The notes under the pieces are model-generated. The model was not told where the DNA came from. It saw only the letters and a program-made list of their open reading frames with translations, and did no database searches. Both the position numbers and the translations under genes were made by a program. DNA of 64,000 nt from an uncultured Tenacibaculum sp. (GTDB lineage: Bacteria > Bacteroidota > Bacteroidia > Flavobacteriales > Flavobacteriaceae): NCBI GenBank assembly GCA_947496185.1, contig CANMCD010000004.1, forward strand, positions 124,001 to 188,000. The letters run 5' to 3'. Of this stretch, positions 1 through 8,898 are shown piece by piece; the stretch's first letter is position 1, and each line of letters starts with the position of its first letter.

Positions 1-111
1 CTCTTTCGCTTCAGTTTTACGTGCTTCCATTTTCTTTCTTTTTTCCTCACGTTTTTTTAAACGCTTTTTTTCTCTTTCTCCCTTATTAAAGGATTGTTGC
101 GATCTACCCAT
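1..111 (-). CDS. Cold-shock-type protein, N-terminal part only
   Basis: The minus strand from 111 to the window edge reads MGRSQQSFNKGEREKKRLKK and continues as a Lys/Glu/Arg-rich stretch for 37 codons without a stop. This resembles the basic extension that precedes the cold-shock domain in a common flavobacterial CspA-like protein. The cold-shock domain itself would lie beyond the left edge and cannot be seen, so the identity rests on the N-terminus alone. If correct, it is a cytoplasmic single-stranded nucleic-acid-binding protein. Confidence 0.6.
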   Translation of the reverse strand, partial: MGRSQQSFNKGEREKKRLKKREEKRKKMEARKTEAKE

Positions 112-681
112 AAATTATTCTATATATATTTTTTTGCTCAATTAACTCTTTAATAAGTGATATATTATCTTATAGCAAATATAATTTTAAACACTTATAC
201 AGTCTAACAAAGTAATGATGAAATAAAAGAAGGTAAAAAAGAAATAAACTCGAAAAAACTAATTACAAACTTGGAAACCAAAATAAAAGCACACTACCTG
301 AGCTCTACAAAAGTAAGCTTCTATTACTTAAAAAACAACTATACTTTGATATAATATGAATACTTTTTAGTGCTATCAAAGCATACCCCAACCTTCACTA
401 AAAGATTTCTTCTTACCTAACGCTTTAAATCTCTTTATCCTATTTTAAATATACCCAACAATCTTATTAAACAGTATTAGTAAATAAAAACTGATTACTC
501 GAATCAAAATTGGGTTACTTCTCCTCCTCCTTAAAGCTCCAAAAAGCATACTTACTTCACATTTCAAATTCAATTAAAACCATACAGCTTTCAAAAACAA
601 ATACGCTTTTAAATCACAATAAAAAGTCAAAACGTAAGCTTAAAAAATTATAGCTATATGCTAAGCTCCTATATCAGTACT
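112..681. other. Intergenic region, 570 bp
   Basis: AT-rich spacer between two minus-strand genes. I see no credible ORF, no RNA gene and no strong hairpin. Stop codons are dense in all frames. Confidence 0.5.
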
Positions 682-1986
682 TTAAGTTTTCTTCCATGTC
701 AACAAAGCAAAAACCACCGATAAAACAGCAGCTCCAATCCAAAAAATAGTAATGGTTGAAAAATCATAAACTACCGCACCATTAACCACCGACTTATTCC
801 CTTCTATAAGGTAACCACTCGCTATATCTTGAACCCCTGCAGCAGCATAACTCATCACTCCAACAATACCAAGTGCTGCTCCTGATGCTTTTTTAGAAGC
901 AATATCAACTGCCATCAATCCCCCTAAATAACAAACCAACGCTCCGATCGCCAAACCAAAAACAACCATACTCAAAACATCTATCCACCACACTCCTTTT
1001 GGCCCTAATAAAAACATCGAAAGCCCTATTACATTCATTAAACCATATAAAAATGTAGGCATATTACGATGTCCGTTAAAAAGTTTATCAGAAATAAACC
1101 CCGAAGAAGCTGTTCCTAAAATAGCACAAACTGCACTTATAGCTATTAAAGAATTAGCTTGTGTTAAAGAATACCCTTTGGCTGTTTCAAAATAATACGG
1201 CCCCCAACTACTAACTGCATATCTAGAAATATACATAAATGCACTCGATAGTGCTAAAAGCCATATATACGGATTTTTAAAAACAGCTTTTTGTTCGTTC
1301 CAAATACTCGTCTTTTTTACTGTAGCATTTGGATTTACAGGAGGCAACCCCTTACTTTCTGGGCTATCATGGAAGAAAATAAAAATAATTATTGCTCCTA
1401 CTATTCCTATCAATGCAGCAGCTCTAAACCCCCATTGCCAACCAAAATAAGAGGCTACTATGGCTGTTAAAATATAAGTTAACGCTTCTCCAATATTATG
1501 ACTCGTACTCCAAAAACCATAAAAACTTCCTCTTTCTGTATCGTTATACCATCTCGAAAGCGAAACGACACTCGATGGAGACCCCATAGATTGTACCCAA
1601 CCATTTACCCCCCAGCAAATAGCAAAAAACCAAAATACATTAGCAAACCCCATGATCAAATTAATTAATGCCCCTACTAATAGCCCTACTCCCATAAATC
1701 TTCTGATATTACTATGATCTGCTAAAAAACCATTAACCAGCTTACCAACTGCATAGGTAAAAAACAAAGCAGATCCGATAACACCCAATTGCGTTTCTGT
1801 TAAAAACCCCGAATCAACAATCGGTTTTTTAACAACATTAAGACTCAATCGACATACATAATACAAACTATAACCTAAGGTAGCAGAAATGAATACTTGC
1901 CATTTTAGTTTTTTATATAATATCTTTTGGTCATTTTCATTTAAGTGTGGTGGTTTCGCCTCTGATTTTTTAAAAAAATGCAACAT
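682..1986 (-). CDS. MFS transporter, organophosphate:phosphate antiporter (GlpT/UhpC-like) type
   Basis: A 434-aa integral membrane protein with about 12 hydrophobic segments and a short cytoplasmic N-terminus. The segment GYSLYYVCRLSLNVVKKPI near residue 40, the loop GKLVNGFLADHSNIRRFMG near residue 80 and SFYGFWSTSHNIGEAL near residue 155 match the OPA branch of the major facilitator superfamily (glycerol-3-phosphate or hexose-phosphate transporters and the UhpC sensor). The length is usual for the family. The substrate cannot be read from sequence. It stands alone on the minus strand, divergent from the sugar module at 3.4-7.2 kb, so a role in phosphorylated-sugar uptake is only an inference. 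Confidence 0.85.
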   Translation of the reverse strand: MLHFFKKSEAKPPHLNENDQKILYKKLKWQVFISATLGYSLYYVCRLSLNVVKKPIVDSGFLTETQLGVIGSALFFTYAVGKLVNGFLADHSNIRRFMGVGLLVGALINLIMGFANVFWFFAICWGVNGWVQSMGSPSSVVSLSRWYNDTERGSFYGFWSTSHNIGEALTYILTAIVASYFGWQWGFRAAALIGIVGAIIIFIFFHDSPESKGLPPVNPNATVKKTSIWNEQKAVFKNPYIWLLALSSAFMYISRYAVSSWGPYYFETAKGYSLTQANSLIAISAVCAILGTASSGFISDKLFNGHRNMPTFLYGLMNVIGLSMFLLGPKGVWWIDVLSMVVFGLAIGALVCYLGGLMAVDIASKKASGAALGIVGVMSYAAAGVQDIASGYLIEGNKSVVNGAVVYDFSTITIFWIGAAVLSVVFALLTWKKT

Positions 1987-2117
1987 GTTAATTTTATTTA
2001 TTTAGTTAGATTCGAATCACATTTTTGAAATCTCCTTAGCAGGTTTTCATAGGTAATTCGAATTGAGTAGTCTAAAAAAAATCTACCTCCTTACGTAAAA
2101 ATGATCTACTAGAAATA

Positions 2118-2786
2118 TCAAATTTTGTCTTCCAGTTTAAACTCAGATCCTCTGAAAGTTACACTTCCAATCCCAAAAAAAGAAGAAGAAATTAATTGTA
2201 AACAATCATCATCCTTACACAACTCTTCGATTTTTGATATTTCATCCACGGGTAGTTTTAATTCGACACACTTAACTCCTTTTACTCCATTTGGGTGAAT
2301 AATTGATTTTGGTCTTTGAGGAGGATCGTAATGAGAAACCAAAAAAGGGAAGTATTCTTTCTCTAACAACATAAGATTATACCTGACGATATCACCATCT
2401 GGCCGCTTCCTTTTTCCTTTTATAATTTTGGAAAAACCAATATCAAGCTTCCTAAGATGTTCCTGATAAGGAAACAAATCAAAAACATTTTCTTCTACAG
2501 AAGGCTCAATAGCAATATCACACCACCCTTCAGGTTGTTGATACCATCGCTTCCATCTCTTTACAGAACCTTTTCCATTCCACATGATAAAAGGATAGAA
2601 TAAGTAATAAGCATATTTAGGTAATTGAAAAAATTCAATAAAAGGCCCATCATCAAACCACACAAGTGCATTATGAGCTTTCGAAGGATGACTACCCCAT
2701 TGCACATTAAACCCCATATCAGTTAGTTTACGAACCGTAGTTTTAATATTATTAACTTTATACAGTATATGACCAGACTTTAACAT
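2118..2786 (-). CDS. VOC (glyoxalase-like) family protein
   Basis: A 222-aa soluble protein whose first 55 residues (GHILYKVNNIKTTVRKL, then ALVWFDDGPFIEFFQLP) fit the opening beta-alpha-beta-beta unit of the vicinal oxygen chelate fold, near the Glyoxalase_3 group. His6 and Glu51 are candidate metal ligands. A second, less conserved half follows. Members of this group are mostly uncharacterised. It stands alone between the transporter and a LytTR remnant, and the context gives no substrate. Confidence 0.6.
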   Translation of the reverse strand: MLKSGHILYKVNNIKTTVRKLTDMGFNVQWGSHPSKAHNALVWFDDGPFIEFFQLPKYAYYLFYPFIMWNGKGSVKRWKRWYQQPEGWCDIAIEPSVEENVFDLFPYQEHLRKLDIGFSKIIKGKRKRPDGDIVRYNLMLLEKEYFPFLVSHYDPPQRPKSIIHPNGVKGVKCVELKLPVDEISKIEELCKDDDCLQLISSSFFGIGSVTFRGSEFKLEDKI

Positions 2787-2974
2787 ATATATGATATTTA
2801 TAACCTCTCTAAGATAAGTGTAAACCCGTGATAAAACCTAAGCAAACGTTCTTTTTTTAATTTAAAAAAGACACCTCAATTCTTCCTTCTTTATGACAAC
2901 AAAAACACAAAAAGTAAAACCTGACCACCAAGTTGCATTCACTATATATTATAGCAATAATAAATTAAACTTTT

Positions 2975-3199
2975 TTAACCTTGTAATTTAGCTTCAATTT
3001 TAAACTTATATCGCTCCCCTATAGGAATTTCAATATCAAACACTTCCACATCTTGTTTCGTATAAGCTGTTATTTTATCTGTATTAACAATATAAGAACG
3101 ATGAATCCTCAAAAAACGATCATCCAACAATTCTTCAAATGAAGAAATACCAAATTTTACTAGATGGGTTTTATAGGAATTTCTTTTAAGATGAATCAT
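2975..3199 (-). pseudogene. LytTR-type response regulator remnant (C-terminal half)
   Basis: The 74 codons contain DRFLRIHRSYIVNTDKI, a clear hallmark of the C-terminal half of the LytTR DNA-binding domain, and end with a GERYKFKIEAKL tail typical of the domain end. The receiver domain and the first half of LytTR are missing. The frame has a stop two codons upstream of the first ATG, and no adjacent frame continues a receiver domain. The length is about one third of a LytTR regulator. It is best read as a decayed gene, although a small standalone DNA-binding peptide cannot be excluded. Confidence 0.65.
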
Positions 3200-3382
3200 C
3201 GATTAGATATCTAACCCACTGCATCTCATTTTTCAGAAAATACTTTAGTAGTTATTTCATCATAATAACAACATATTCAAACCTTCAAAACCTATAATAT
3301 AATAACACAATACTAAAACAAACAAGTTTATTTTAACAATAATGTATATTTATATCGGATTTTCTAAACATACATCAAAAAA

Positions 3383-4141
3383 ATGAACAATAAAATAGAT
3401 TTTAGGTTTTTAGATATTTTTAACGATATCGCTAACAAAATAGAAGACACCGAGCATAACAAATTACTCCAAGCTGCAGATAAAATGGCCGACGCCATCA
3501 AAGAAGATCGGCTAATATATATATTTGGAGGTGGCGGGCACACCACATTGGTGATGCAAGAACTATTTTGGCGTGCTGGTGGACTTGCAAACTTATGCCC
3601 TATGATCGATTTTTCGATTCATCCTGTTACCCCAGCTTATATGTACTTAGCACATGAAAGAATGCATGGAGTTGGCGATGCTATTGTTGATTATTACGGG
3701 GTAAACAAAGGAGATCTTGTACTCGTTTTTCATAGCTATGGCTTTAACGCCCCTACTATAGATTGTGCTATAGAAACCCAAAAAAGAGGAGCCGAAGTGA
3801 TTGGTATCTCTTCCTTAGACTGGCACAAAAACACGCCAAAAGACTTCCCTATTAGACATAAAAGTGGGCATCATCTATCAGATGTATCCAATATTTTTAT
3901 TAATAACTATGTACCTTTTGGAGATGCAGTCATCAATATAGAAAACTTTGACACGCCCATCACAGGAATATCTAGCATTATTGACTTCTACATTGCTCAT
4001 AGATTGGAAATGGAATGCGTAAAAGCCTGCATTAAAAGAAATATAGAACCACCCGTTTGGTCAAGTGCCAATATTGAAGGAGGAGATATTAAAAATAAAG
4101 CCCTCAGAGAAAAATATAATTCAAGAGTTAAATTTTTATAA
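3383..4141 (+). CDS. SIS-domain sugar isomerase family protein (UPF0309-like)
   Basis: A 252-aa cytoplasmic protein. An N-terminal helix pair is followed by a SIS fold: a phosphosugar-binding loop IYIFGGGGHTTLVMQELFWR near residue 48, a second strand LVLVFHSYGFNAPTIDCA near residue 115 and GAEVIGISSLDWH near residue 140. The closing segment EPPVWSSANIEGGD matches the UPF0309 family, whose members bind or isomerise phosphosugars but lack a firmly assigned reaction. It starts the + strand module and lies 15 bp before the TIM-barrel gene, so the two are probably co-transcribed with the symporter downstream. Confidence 0.8.
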   Translation: MNNKIDFRFLDIFNDIANKIEDTEHNKLLQAADKMADAIKEDRLIYIFGGGGHTTLVMQELFWRAGGLANLCPMIDFSIHPVTPAYMYLAHERMHGVGDAIVDYYGVNKGDLVLVFHSYGFNAPTIDCAIETQKRGAEVIGISSLDWHKNTPKDFPIRHKSGHHLSDVSNIFINNYVPFGDAVINIENFDTPITGISSIIDFYIAHRLEMECVKACIKRNIEPPVWSSANIEGGDIKNKALREKYNSRVKFL

Positions 4142-4156
4142 CCAAAAAACAAAATT

Positions 4157-5188
4157 ATGGCTGTCACAGAAACGGGGGTTAGTTATTATGGTATATCATA
4201 CGTCGAACATGCCAAACGTGATTTTCAAGAAATGAAAACACACAATGTTACCTCAGTATTATTATCATTAACTGAATTTGATATCTTTTTTTGGAAGCCC
4301 AATATTCCAAAGATTGTAGCAGAAGCAAAAAAACTAGGTTTAAAAGTTTATTTGAATACTTGGGGGATTGGTAAATTTTTTGGAGGAGAACCTCCTTCGC
4401 TTTTTCTTCAAGAATGTAGCATCTACGATCGTCAATGGTCTGCACTAACAAACGAGCCCTTGGCAGCCGCTTCCCCTAGCTCACCAGCCTTCCGTGAATA
4501 CTTTTGGGGAATTGTAGAAGAATTGGCTAGTACTTGTGATGCGGACGGTTTTTTTTGGGACGAACCTCATTATGCCATGCCTGTTTACCCAATAAGCTAC
4601 CAAAGCACGACGGATTTTTCTTGTAGAAACCCTATCACACAACAAATTTTTAAAGACAAATACGGATATGAGATGCCTAAAACTTTAACCAAAACCGTGT
4701 TAAAGTTTCGATTTGATCAAGCAAATGAAATATTATCAGAAGCCAGTAAAATTGTAAAGTCAGTTAACCCAAAACTATCTGTTACGCAATGTTCTTTACC
4801 TGCCGACAATCATTTTTACGCTAGCCAAGCTAGGGGTTTTGATAATTGGGAAAAAATAGCTTTTAATAAACATTATGACGTTTTTTCAACCTCCATTCTG
4901 GTAGATGGAAACGATCCTTTGATTGCACATCGAAATTTGGCTAGAAAAACGGTTGGACTCGCGAAAAAGAACAACAAACCATCACAACGATGGATTCAAA
5001 GTTTTTTTAGATCGCCAGAAAACCTACAAACGATTAAAGATATTGTGCATATTTATGCTGAAGAAGGTGTGGATTCAATTTTTTCATGGACGTATCGAGC
5101 TGGTAAGGGTACCATTTTAGCAGCACCTGAAGCAGATAAAGTCTGGAAAATACTTGGAGAAGCTTATGGTGAGGTATTAAATTCATAA
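4157..5188 (+). CDS. Putative TIM-barrel glycosidase-like protein
   Basis: A 343-aa protein without a signal peptide. The repeated strand/helix pattern and motifs VTSVLLSLTEFD (residue 31), LKVYLNTWGIGKFFGGE (residue 62) and DADGFFWDEPHY (residue 128) are typical of a (beta/alpha)8 barrel with an acidic pair at a strand end, as in glycoside hydrolases. I recall similar proteins next to SIS-domain genes in sugar loci of other phyla. No CAZy family can be assigned by eye. Asp136 and Glu137 are candidate catalytic residues. It sits between the SIS gene and a Na+/solute symporter, so it probably acts on the imported compound in the cytoplasm. Confidence 0.6.
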   Translation: MAVTETGVSYYGISYVEHAKRDFQEMKTHNVTSVLLSLTEFDIFFWKPNIPKIVAEAKKLGLKVYLNTWGIGKFFGGEPPSLFLQECSIYDRQWSALTNEPLAAASPSSPAFREYFWGIVEELASTCDADGFFWDEPHYAMPVYPISYQSTTDFSCRNPITQQIFKDKYGYEMPKTLTKTVLKFRFDQANEILSEASKIVKSVNPKLSVTQCSLPADNHFYASQARGFDNWEKIAFNKHYDVFSTSILVDGNDPLIAHRNLARKTVGLAKKNNKPSQRWIQSFFRSPENLQTIKDIVHIYAEEGVDSIFSWTYRAGKGTILAAPEADKVWKILGEAYGEVLNS

Positions 5189-5381
5189 TTAATAAAGCAT
5201 AAAAATATTTGACAAAGAAATTATTATCCACTATATTACTAACTCGTTATCAAACATACAGTACTACTCCCAAAACATATATTATTATGTATATGACATT
5301 ACATTAGTATTTATACTAATACATTATTTAGCTTTTCATCAATAACATGCTATATATGCTAGCATAAAAAAGCTTCAAATC

Positions 5382-7220
5382 ATGATAGAATTATCTACTT
5401 TAGATTACACCCTGATAATTTCCATTTTTTCAATTACACTTATTATTGGGATCTGGGTCTCCAAAGAAGCAGGTAAAAGTACTTCTAATTTCTTTTTATC
5501 TGGAAGAAATATGCCTTGGTGGCTATTAGGTATTTCTATGGTGGCAACCACGTTTTCAACAGACACCCCTAACTTAGTAACCGATATTGTTCGTACTCAT
5601 GGCGTTTCTGGAAACTGGGTATGGTGGTCTTTTTTACTTACAGGGTTACTTACTGTATTTGTATATGCCAAATTATGGCGCAAGTCAAATGTACTTACTG
5701 ATATGGAGTTCTACGAACTTAGGTACGGTGGAAAATCAGCAAAATTTCTACGTGTCTTCAGATCTTTGTATTTAGGTGTAGTCTTTAATGTCATCACCTT
5801 AGCCGCAGTAAATCTAGCTGCAATAAAAATAGGAGCTATTCTATTAGGACTTTCTCCAATAGAAACCATTTTAATGGGAGGTATTATCACCGTAATATTT
5901 AGTGCTGTAGGTGGCTTTAAGGGAGTTGTTTATACGGATTTCCTATTATTTTTTATTGCTATGGGAGGCACTATAGGCGCTGCTTATTATCTAGTAAACT
6001 TACCTGAGGTTGGAGGAATACAAGGAATAATGTCAAACGAACTTATCAGCAACAAACTATCGATCCTTCCCGACTTTAACGATACAGACACTTTAATTGC
6101 ACTATTGGTAATTCCTTTAGCTGTTCAATGGTGGAGTTCTTGGTATCCTGGAGCTGAACCTGGAGGTGGAGGATATATCGCACAGAGGATGTTGGCTACC
6201 AAAAATGCTAATCATGCTGTTGCTTCGACTTTTTTCTTCAACATCATTCATTATGCTGTCAGACCTTGGCCTTGGATTTTAGTCGCGCTTGCTTCTTTAA
6301 TAATCTACCCCGATTTAGCTAGTATCCAAGAAGCATTTCCGTTAATAGACAAGAGTAAATTAGGGCATGATTTAGCCTATTCTGCTATGCTTACAAAACT
6401 ACCAAGCGGCTTATTAGGGCTGCTTTTAGTATCGTTAGGTGCCGCCTATATGTCTACTATATCCACCCAATTAAACTGGGGTGCTTCCTATATTGTTCAT
6501 GATTTTTACAAACAACAAATAAACCCAAAAGCTACCGAAAAGGAATTGGTTAGTATTGGCCGAATTGCTACCATAATTTTAATGATATTAAGCACCTTAA
6601 TGGCTTTGTCTCTTAATAATGCGAAACAATTATTTGATATTATGTTAGAATTTGGTGCAGGAACAGGATTGGTTTATATTTTACGATGGTTTTGGTGGCG
6701 CATTAATGCTTGGAGTGAAATTTCAGTCATGTTTTCAGCTGCTACCCTAAGTCTTTTGTTTGCATTTTCTCCTCTAGGAAACTATCTATTTGGAGCCATC
6801 AATGAAAGCGGAATAATATCTGAAGGAATTTTTCCACAATGGTCAAAACTTATCATTATTGTAATTACAAACACAATAATATGGATATTAACCACCTACA
6901 TTACGAAACCTGAAAAAAAAGAAATCCTTTATGATTTTTATAAAAAAATTCAGCCTGGAGGCTCAGGGTGGAAACACATTATTCAAAAAGCAAATAATGA
7001 AGGAAAAAATATTGATAAAAACACGACACAACCATGGAGTGTCCCTTCAGGCATACTCGCCATGTTAGTGGGATGCTTATTCATTTATAGTATTATGTTT
7101 GCTACTGGATACTGGATCTATGGTTTTACTACAAAAGCGATCATACTGAGTTCTATTGCATGTATTACTGGATATTTACTATGGCAAATGTGGAAAAAAA
7201 TCAAAGCTACTATTTTTTAA
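5382..7220 (+). CDS. Sodium:solute symporter (SSS family)
   Basis: A 612-aa membrane protein with about 13-14 hydrophobic helices. The N-terminal region SKEAGKSTSNFFLSGRNMPWW near residue 29, followed by STDTPNLVTDIVR in TM2, is diagnostic of SSS transporters. The Na+-site region LGAAYMSTISTQLNWGASY near residue 355 is present. The extra C-terminal helices make it longer than the 480-550 aa core. The substrate is unknown. The spacer from the TIM-barrel gene is about 190 bp, so it may have its own promoter, but it completes an uptake-plus-processing module. Confidence 0.88.
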   Translation: MIELSTLDYTLIISIFSITLIIGIWVSKEAGKSTSNFFLSGRNMPWWLLGISMVATTFSTDTPNLVTDIVRTHGVSGNWVWWSFLLTGLLTVFVYAKLWRKSNVLTDMEFYELRYGGKSAKFLRVFRSLYLGVVFNVITLAAVNLAAIKIGAILLGLSPIETILMGGIITVIFSAVGGFKGVVYTDFLLFFIAMGGTIGAAYYLVNLPEVGGIQGIMSNELISNKLSILPDFNDTDTLIALLVIPLAVQWWSSWYPGAEPGGGGYIAQRMLATKNANHAVASTFFFNIIHYAVRPWPWILVALASLIIYPDLASIQEAFPLIDKSKLGHDLAYSAMLTKLPSGLLGLLLVSLGAAYMSTISTQLNWGASYIVHDFYKQQINPKATEKELVSIGRIATIILMILSTLMALSLNNAKQLFDIMLEFGAGTGLVYILRWFWWRINAWSEISVMFSAATLSLLFAFSPLGNYLFGAINESGIISEGIFPQWSKLIIIVITNTIIWILTTYITKPEKKEILYDFYKKIQPGGSGWKHIIQKANNEGKNIDKNTTQPWSVPSGILAMLVGCLFIYSIMFATGYWIYGFTTKAIILSSIACITGYLLWQMWKKIKATIF

Positions 7221-7317
7221 TACTTAATTAGTCTTTACCCTTATCTTTCCTTACATCTCATAAAAAGCGATCGAATTCATCCTAAAAATTACGTAAGTTT
7301 TACTTAAATTCGTGATT

Positions 7318-7929
7318 ATGGAATTACTTTTTATAGGTTTAGCAGGAGGAGCTATTGTATCATACCTACTTTTTCAAAAGTTTGCAGTAGCAACTAAAAA
7401 GAAAATAACACACAAACAGTCTGTAATACTGTTAGATAAAATAAAAAAAGTATCCAAACTCATCACTGTTGAAGGAGAATTTGCAGAAATATACCATCAT
7501 GAAAATTCACAAGAAAAATTTCTTGGCCTTTTTACCAGCAAAAAAAAAGCGATTATACTGATTAATGCAAAAGTATTAATAGGCTTTGATTTTCGAAAAA
7601 TTAAAGTAGTATCCAACACTAAGACCAAAACGATTATTCTTTCAGAATTTCCCACACCAGAAGTATTTTCTATTGAGCCAAACATTCGTTTTTACGACAT
7701 ACAAAACGGTCTTTTAAATAAGTTTAATGCCGAAGACCTCACACAAGTAAATACTGAGGCAAAAGCACATATCATCCAAAAAGTCCCCCAAAGTAACCTA
7801 ATGAACACAGCTAATAAAGAAGCCTTAGAAGCCATACTTTTGATAAAAAATCTTATTGAAACCATTGGTTGGAAGCTAGATTATACAGCATTAGAATTAC
7901 CAGAAACATCTTCAAAACTACCTGAATAA
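7318..7929 (+). CDS. DUF4230 family protein
   Basis: I chose the ATG at 7318, two codons after an upstream in-frame GTG, because it directly precedes a single N-terminal membrane anchor (LLFIGLAGGAIVSYLLF). The rest, with VEGEFAEIYHH and KKKAIILINAKVLIGFDF, matches the DUF4230 family of anchored proteins of unknown function. The stop overlaps the ATG of the next gene by one base (TAATG), which implies translational coupling. Confidence 0.75.
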   Translation: MELLFIGLAGGAIVSYLLFQKFAVATKKKITHKQSVILLDKIKKVSKLITVEGEFAEIYHHENSQEKFLGLFTSKKKAIILINAKVLIGFDFRKIKVVSNTKTKTIILSEFPTPEVFSIEPNIRFYDIQNGLLNKFNAEDLTQVNTEAKAHIIQKVPQSNLMNTANKEALEAILLIKNLIETIGWKLDYTALELPETSSKLPE

Positions 7930-8294
7930 TGCACTTAGAACAGTTATACGAATATTGTTTATCAAAAAAAGAAAGCACAGAACACTTCCCTTTTGACGAA
8001 GTTACCTTAGTTTTTAAAATTAAAGGAAAAATGTTTGCGCTTATTGGTTTGGATAAATGGGAGAAAGGAGAAACCAAAATTAATTTAAAATGTTCCCCAG
8101 AATGGTCGTTAGAACTCAGAAGTACCTATGAAGGTATCAATCCAGGATTTCACATGAATAAAAAACACTGGAACACTATAACACTCAATGAAGACGTACC
8201 TGACAAAGTTGTTTTTGAACTTATAGACCATTCATATCAGCTAATTGTTAAAAGCTTACCTAAAAAAACACAAGCCGAATTAGATAATTTATAA
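7929..8294 (+). CDS. MmcQ/YjbR family protein
   Basis: A 121-aa soluble protein. The start HLEQLYEYCLSKKESTEHFPF, the strand TLVFKIKGKMFALIGLD and the closing GFHMNKKHWNTITL are the standard blocks of the MmcQ/YjbR (CyaY-like fold) family, sometimes described as DNA-binding. It is full length for the family. It is coupled to the DUF4230 gene upstream and lies 2 bp before the cyclo-ligase gene. Confidence 0.85.
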   Translation: MHLEQLYEYCLSKKESTEHFPFDEVTLVFKIKGKMFALIGLDKWEKGETKINLKCSPEWSLELRSTYEGINPGFHMNKKHWNTITLNEDVPDKVVFELIDHSYQLIVKSLPKKTQAELDNL

Positions 8295-8296
8295 TC

Positions 8297-8842
8297 ATGA
8301 AAAAAGAGGTTTTAAGAAAAAACTACAAACAAAAAAGAAAAGAGCTTACAAAAGAAGCCTTCGAAATGTTACAGCAAAAAATATATGACAAAGTATATAA
8401 CTATGACTTCAGTAAAGTTACTAATATCCATATTTTCCTTCCGATAGTAAAGCAACTAGAAATTAATACCTACCCTATCATTGATTTTTTAATATCTCAG
8501 CATAAGAACATTATTGTGAGTAAAAGTAATTTTAAAAACAATACGCTTACCCACCACCTTTTGGAAAAAGACACAGAACTAATTATAAATGCTTATGGAA
8601 TTCCCGAACCCAATAATGCCAAACAAGTTAATCCTTTTGAAATTGATTTGGTCTTTGTTCCTTTATTAATTTCAGATAAATTGAATTACAGAGTCGGGTA
8701 CGGAAAAGGGTTTTACGATCGATTTTTAGCTGATTGTAGAGAAAATATTCAAACAATTGGGCTTAATTTATTCACACCAATTGACAGCATCGAAGATATT
8801 AATGAATTTGACATTCCTCTAAATGAGGTATTTCATCCATAA
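8297..8842 (+). CDS. 5-formyltetrahydrofolate cyclo-ligase
   Basis: A 181-aa enzyme that converts 5-formyl-THF plus ATP to 5,10-methenyl-THF, recycling a folate storage form. The nucleotide-binding signature RVGYGKGFYDRFLADCR near residue 135 and the DLVFVPLLISD segment before it are conserved. The basic start KKEVLRKNYKQKRKEL is typical. It is the last gene of the short operon before a symmetrical terminator shared with rho. Confidence 0.9.
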   Translation: MKKEVLRKNYKQKRKELTKEAFEMLQQKIYDKVYNYDFSKVTNIHIFLPIVKQLEINTYPIIDFLISQHKNIIVSKSNFKNNTLTHHLLEKDTELIINAYGIPEPNNAKQVNPFEIDLVFVPLLISDKLNYRVGYGKGFYDRFLADCRENIQTIGLNLFTPIDSIEDINEFDIPLNEVFHP

Positions 8843-8847
8843 TAGAA

Positions 8848-8875
8848 AAACCCTAGAAATAAATTTCTAGGGTTT
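8848..8875. terminator. Bidirectional intrinsic terminator between folate gene and rho
   Basis: A perfect 13-bp inverted repeat AAACCCTAGAAAT / ATTTCTAGGGTTT with a 2-base centre lies between convergent genes. A-runs precede it on the + strand, giving a T-tract for minus-strand transcripts coming from rho. The T-run on the + side is shorter. Confidence 0.8.
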
Positions 8876-8898
8876 ATGAGATGTTAATTCATCTTATA

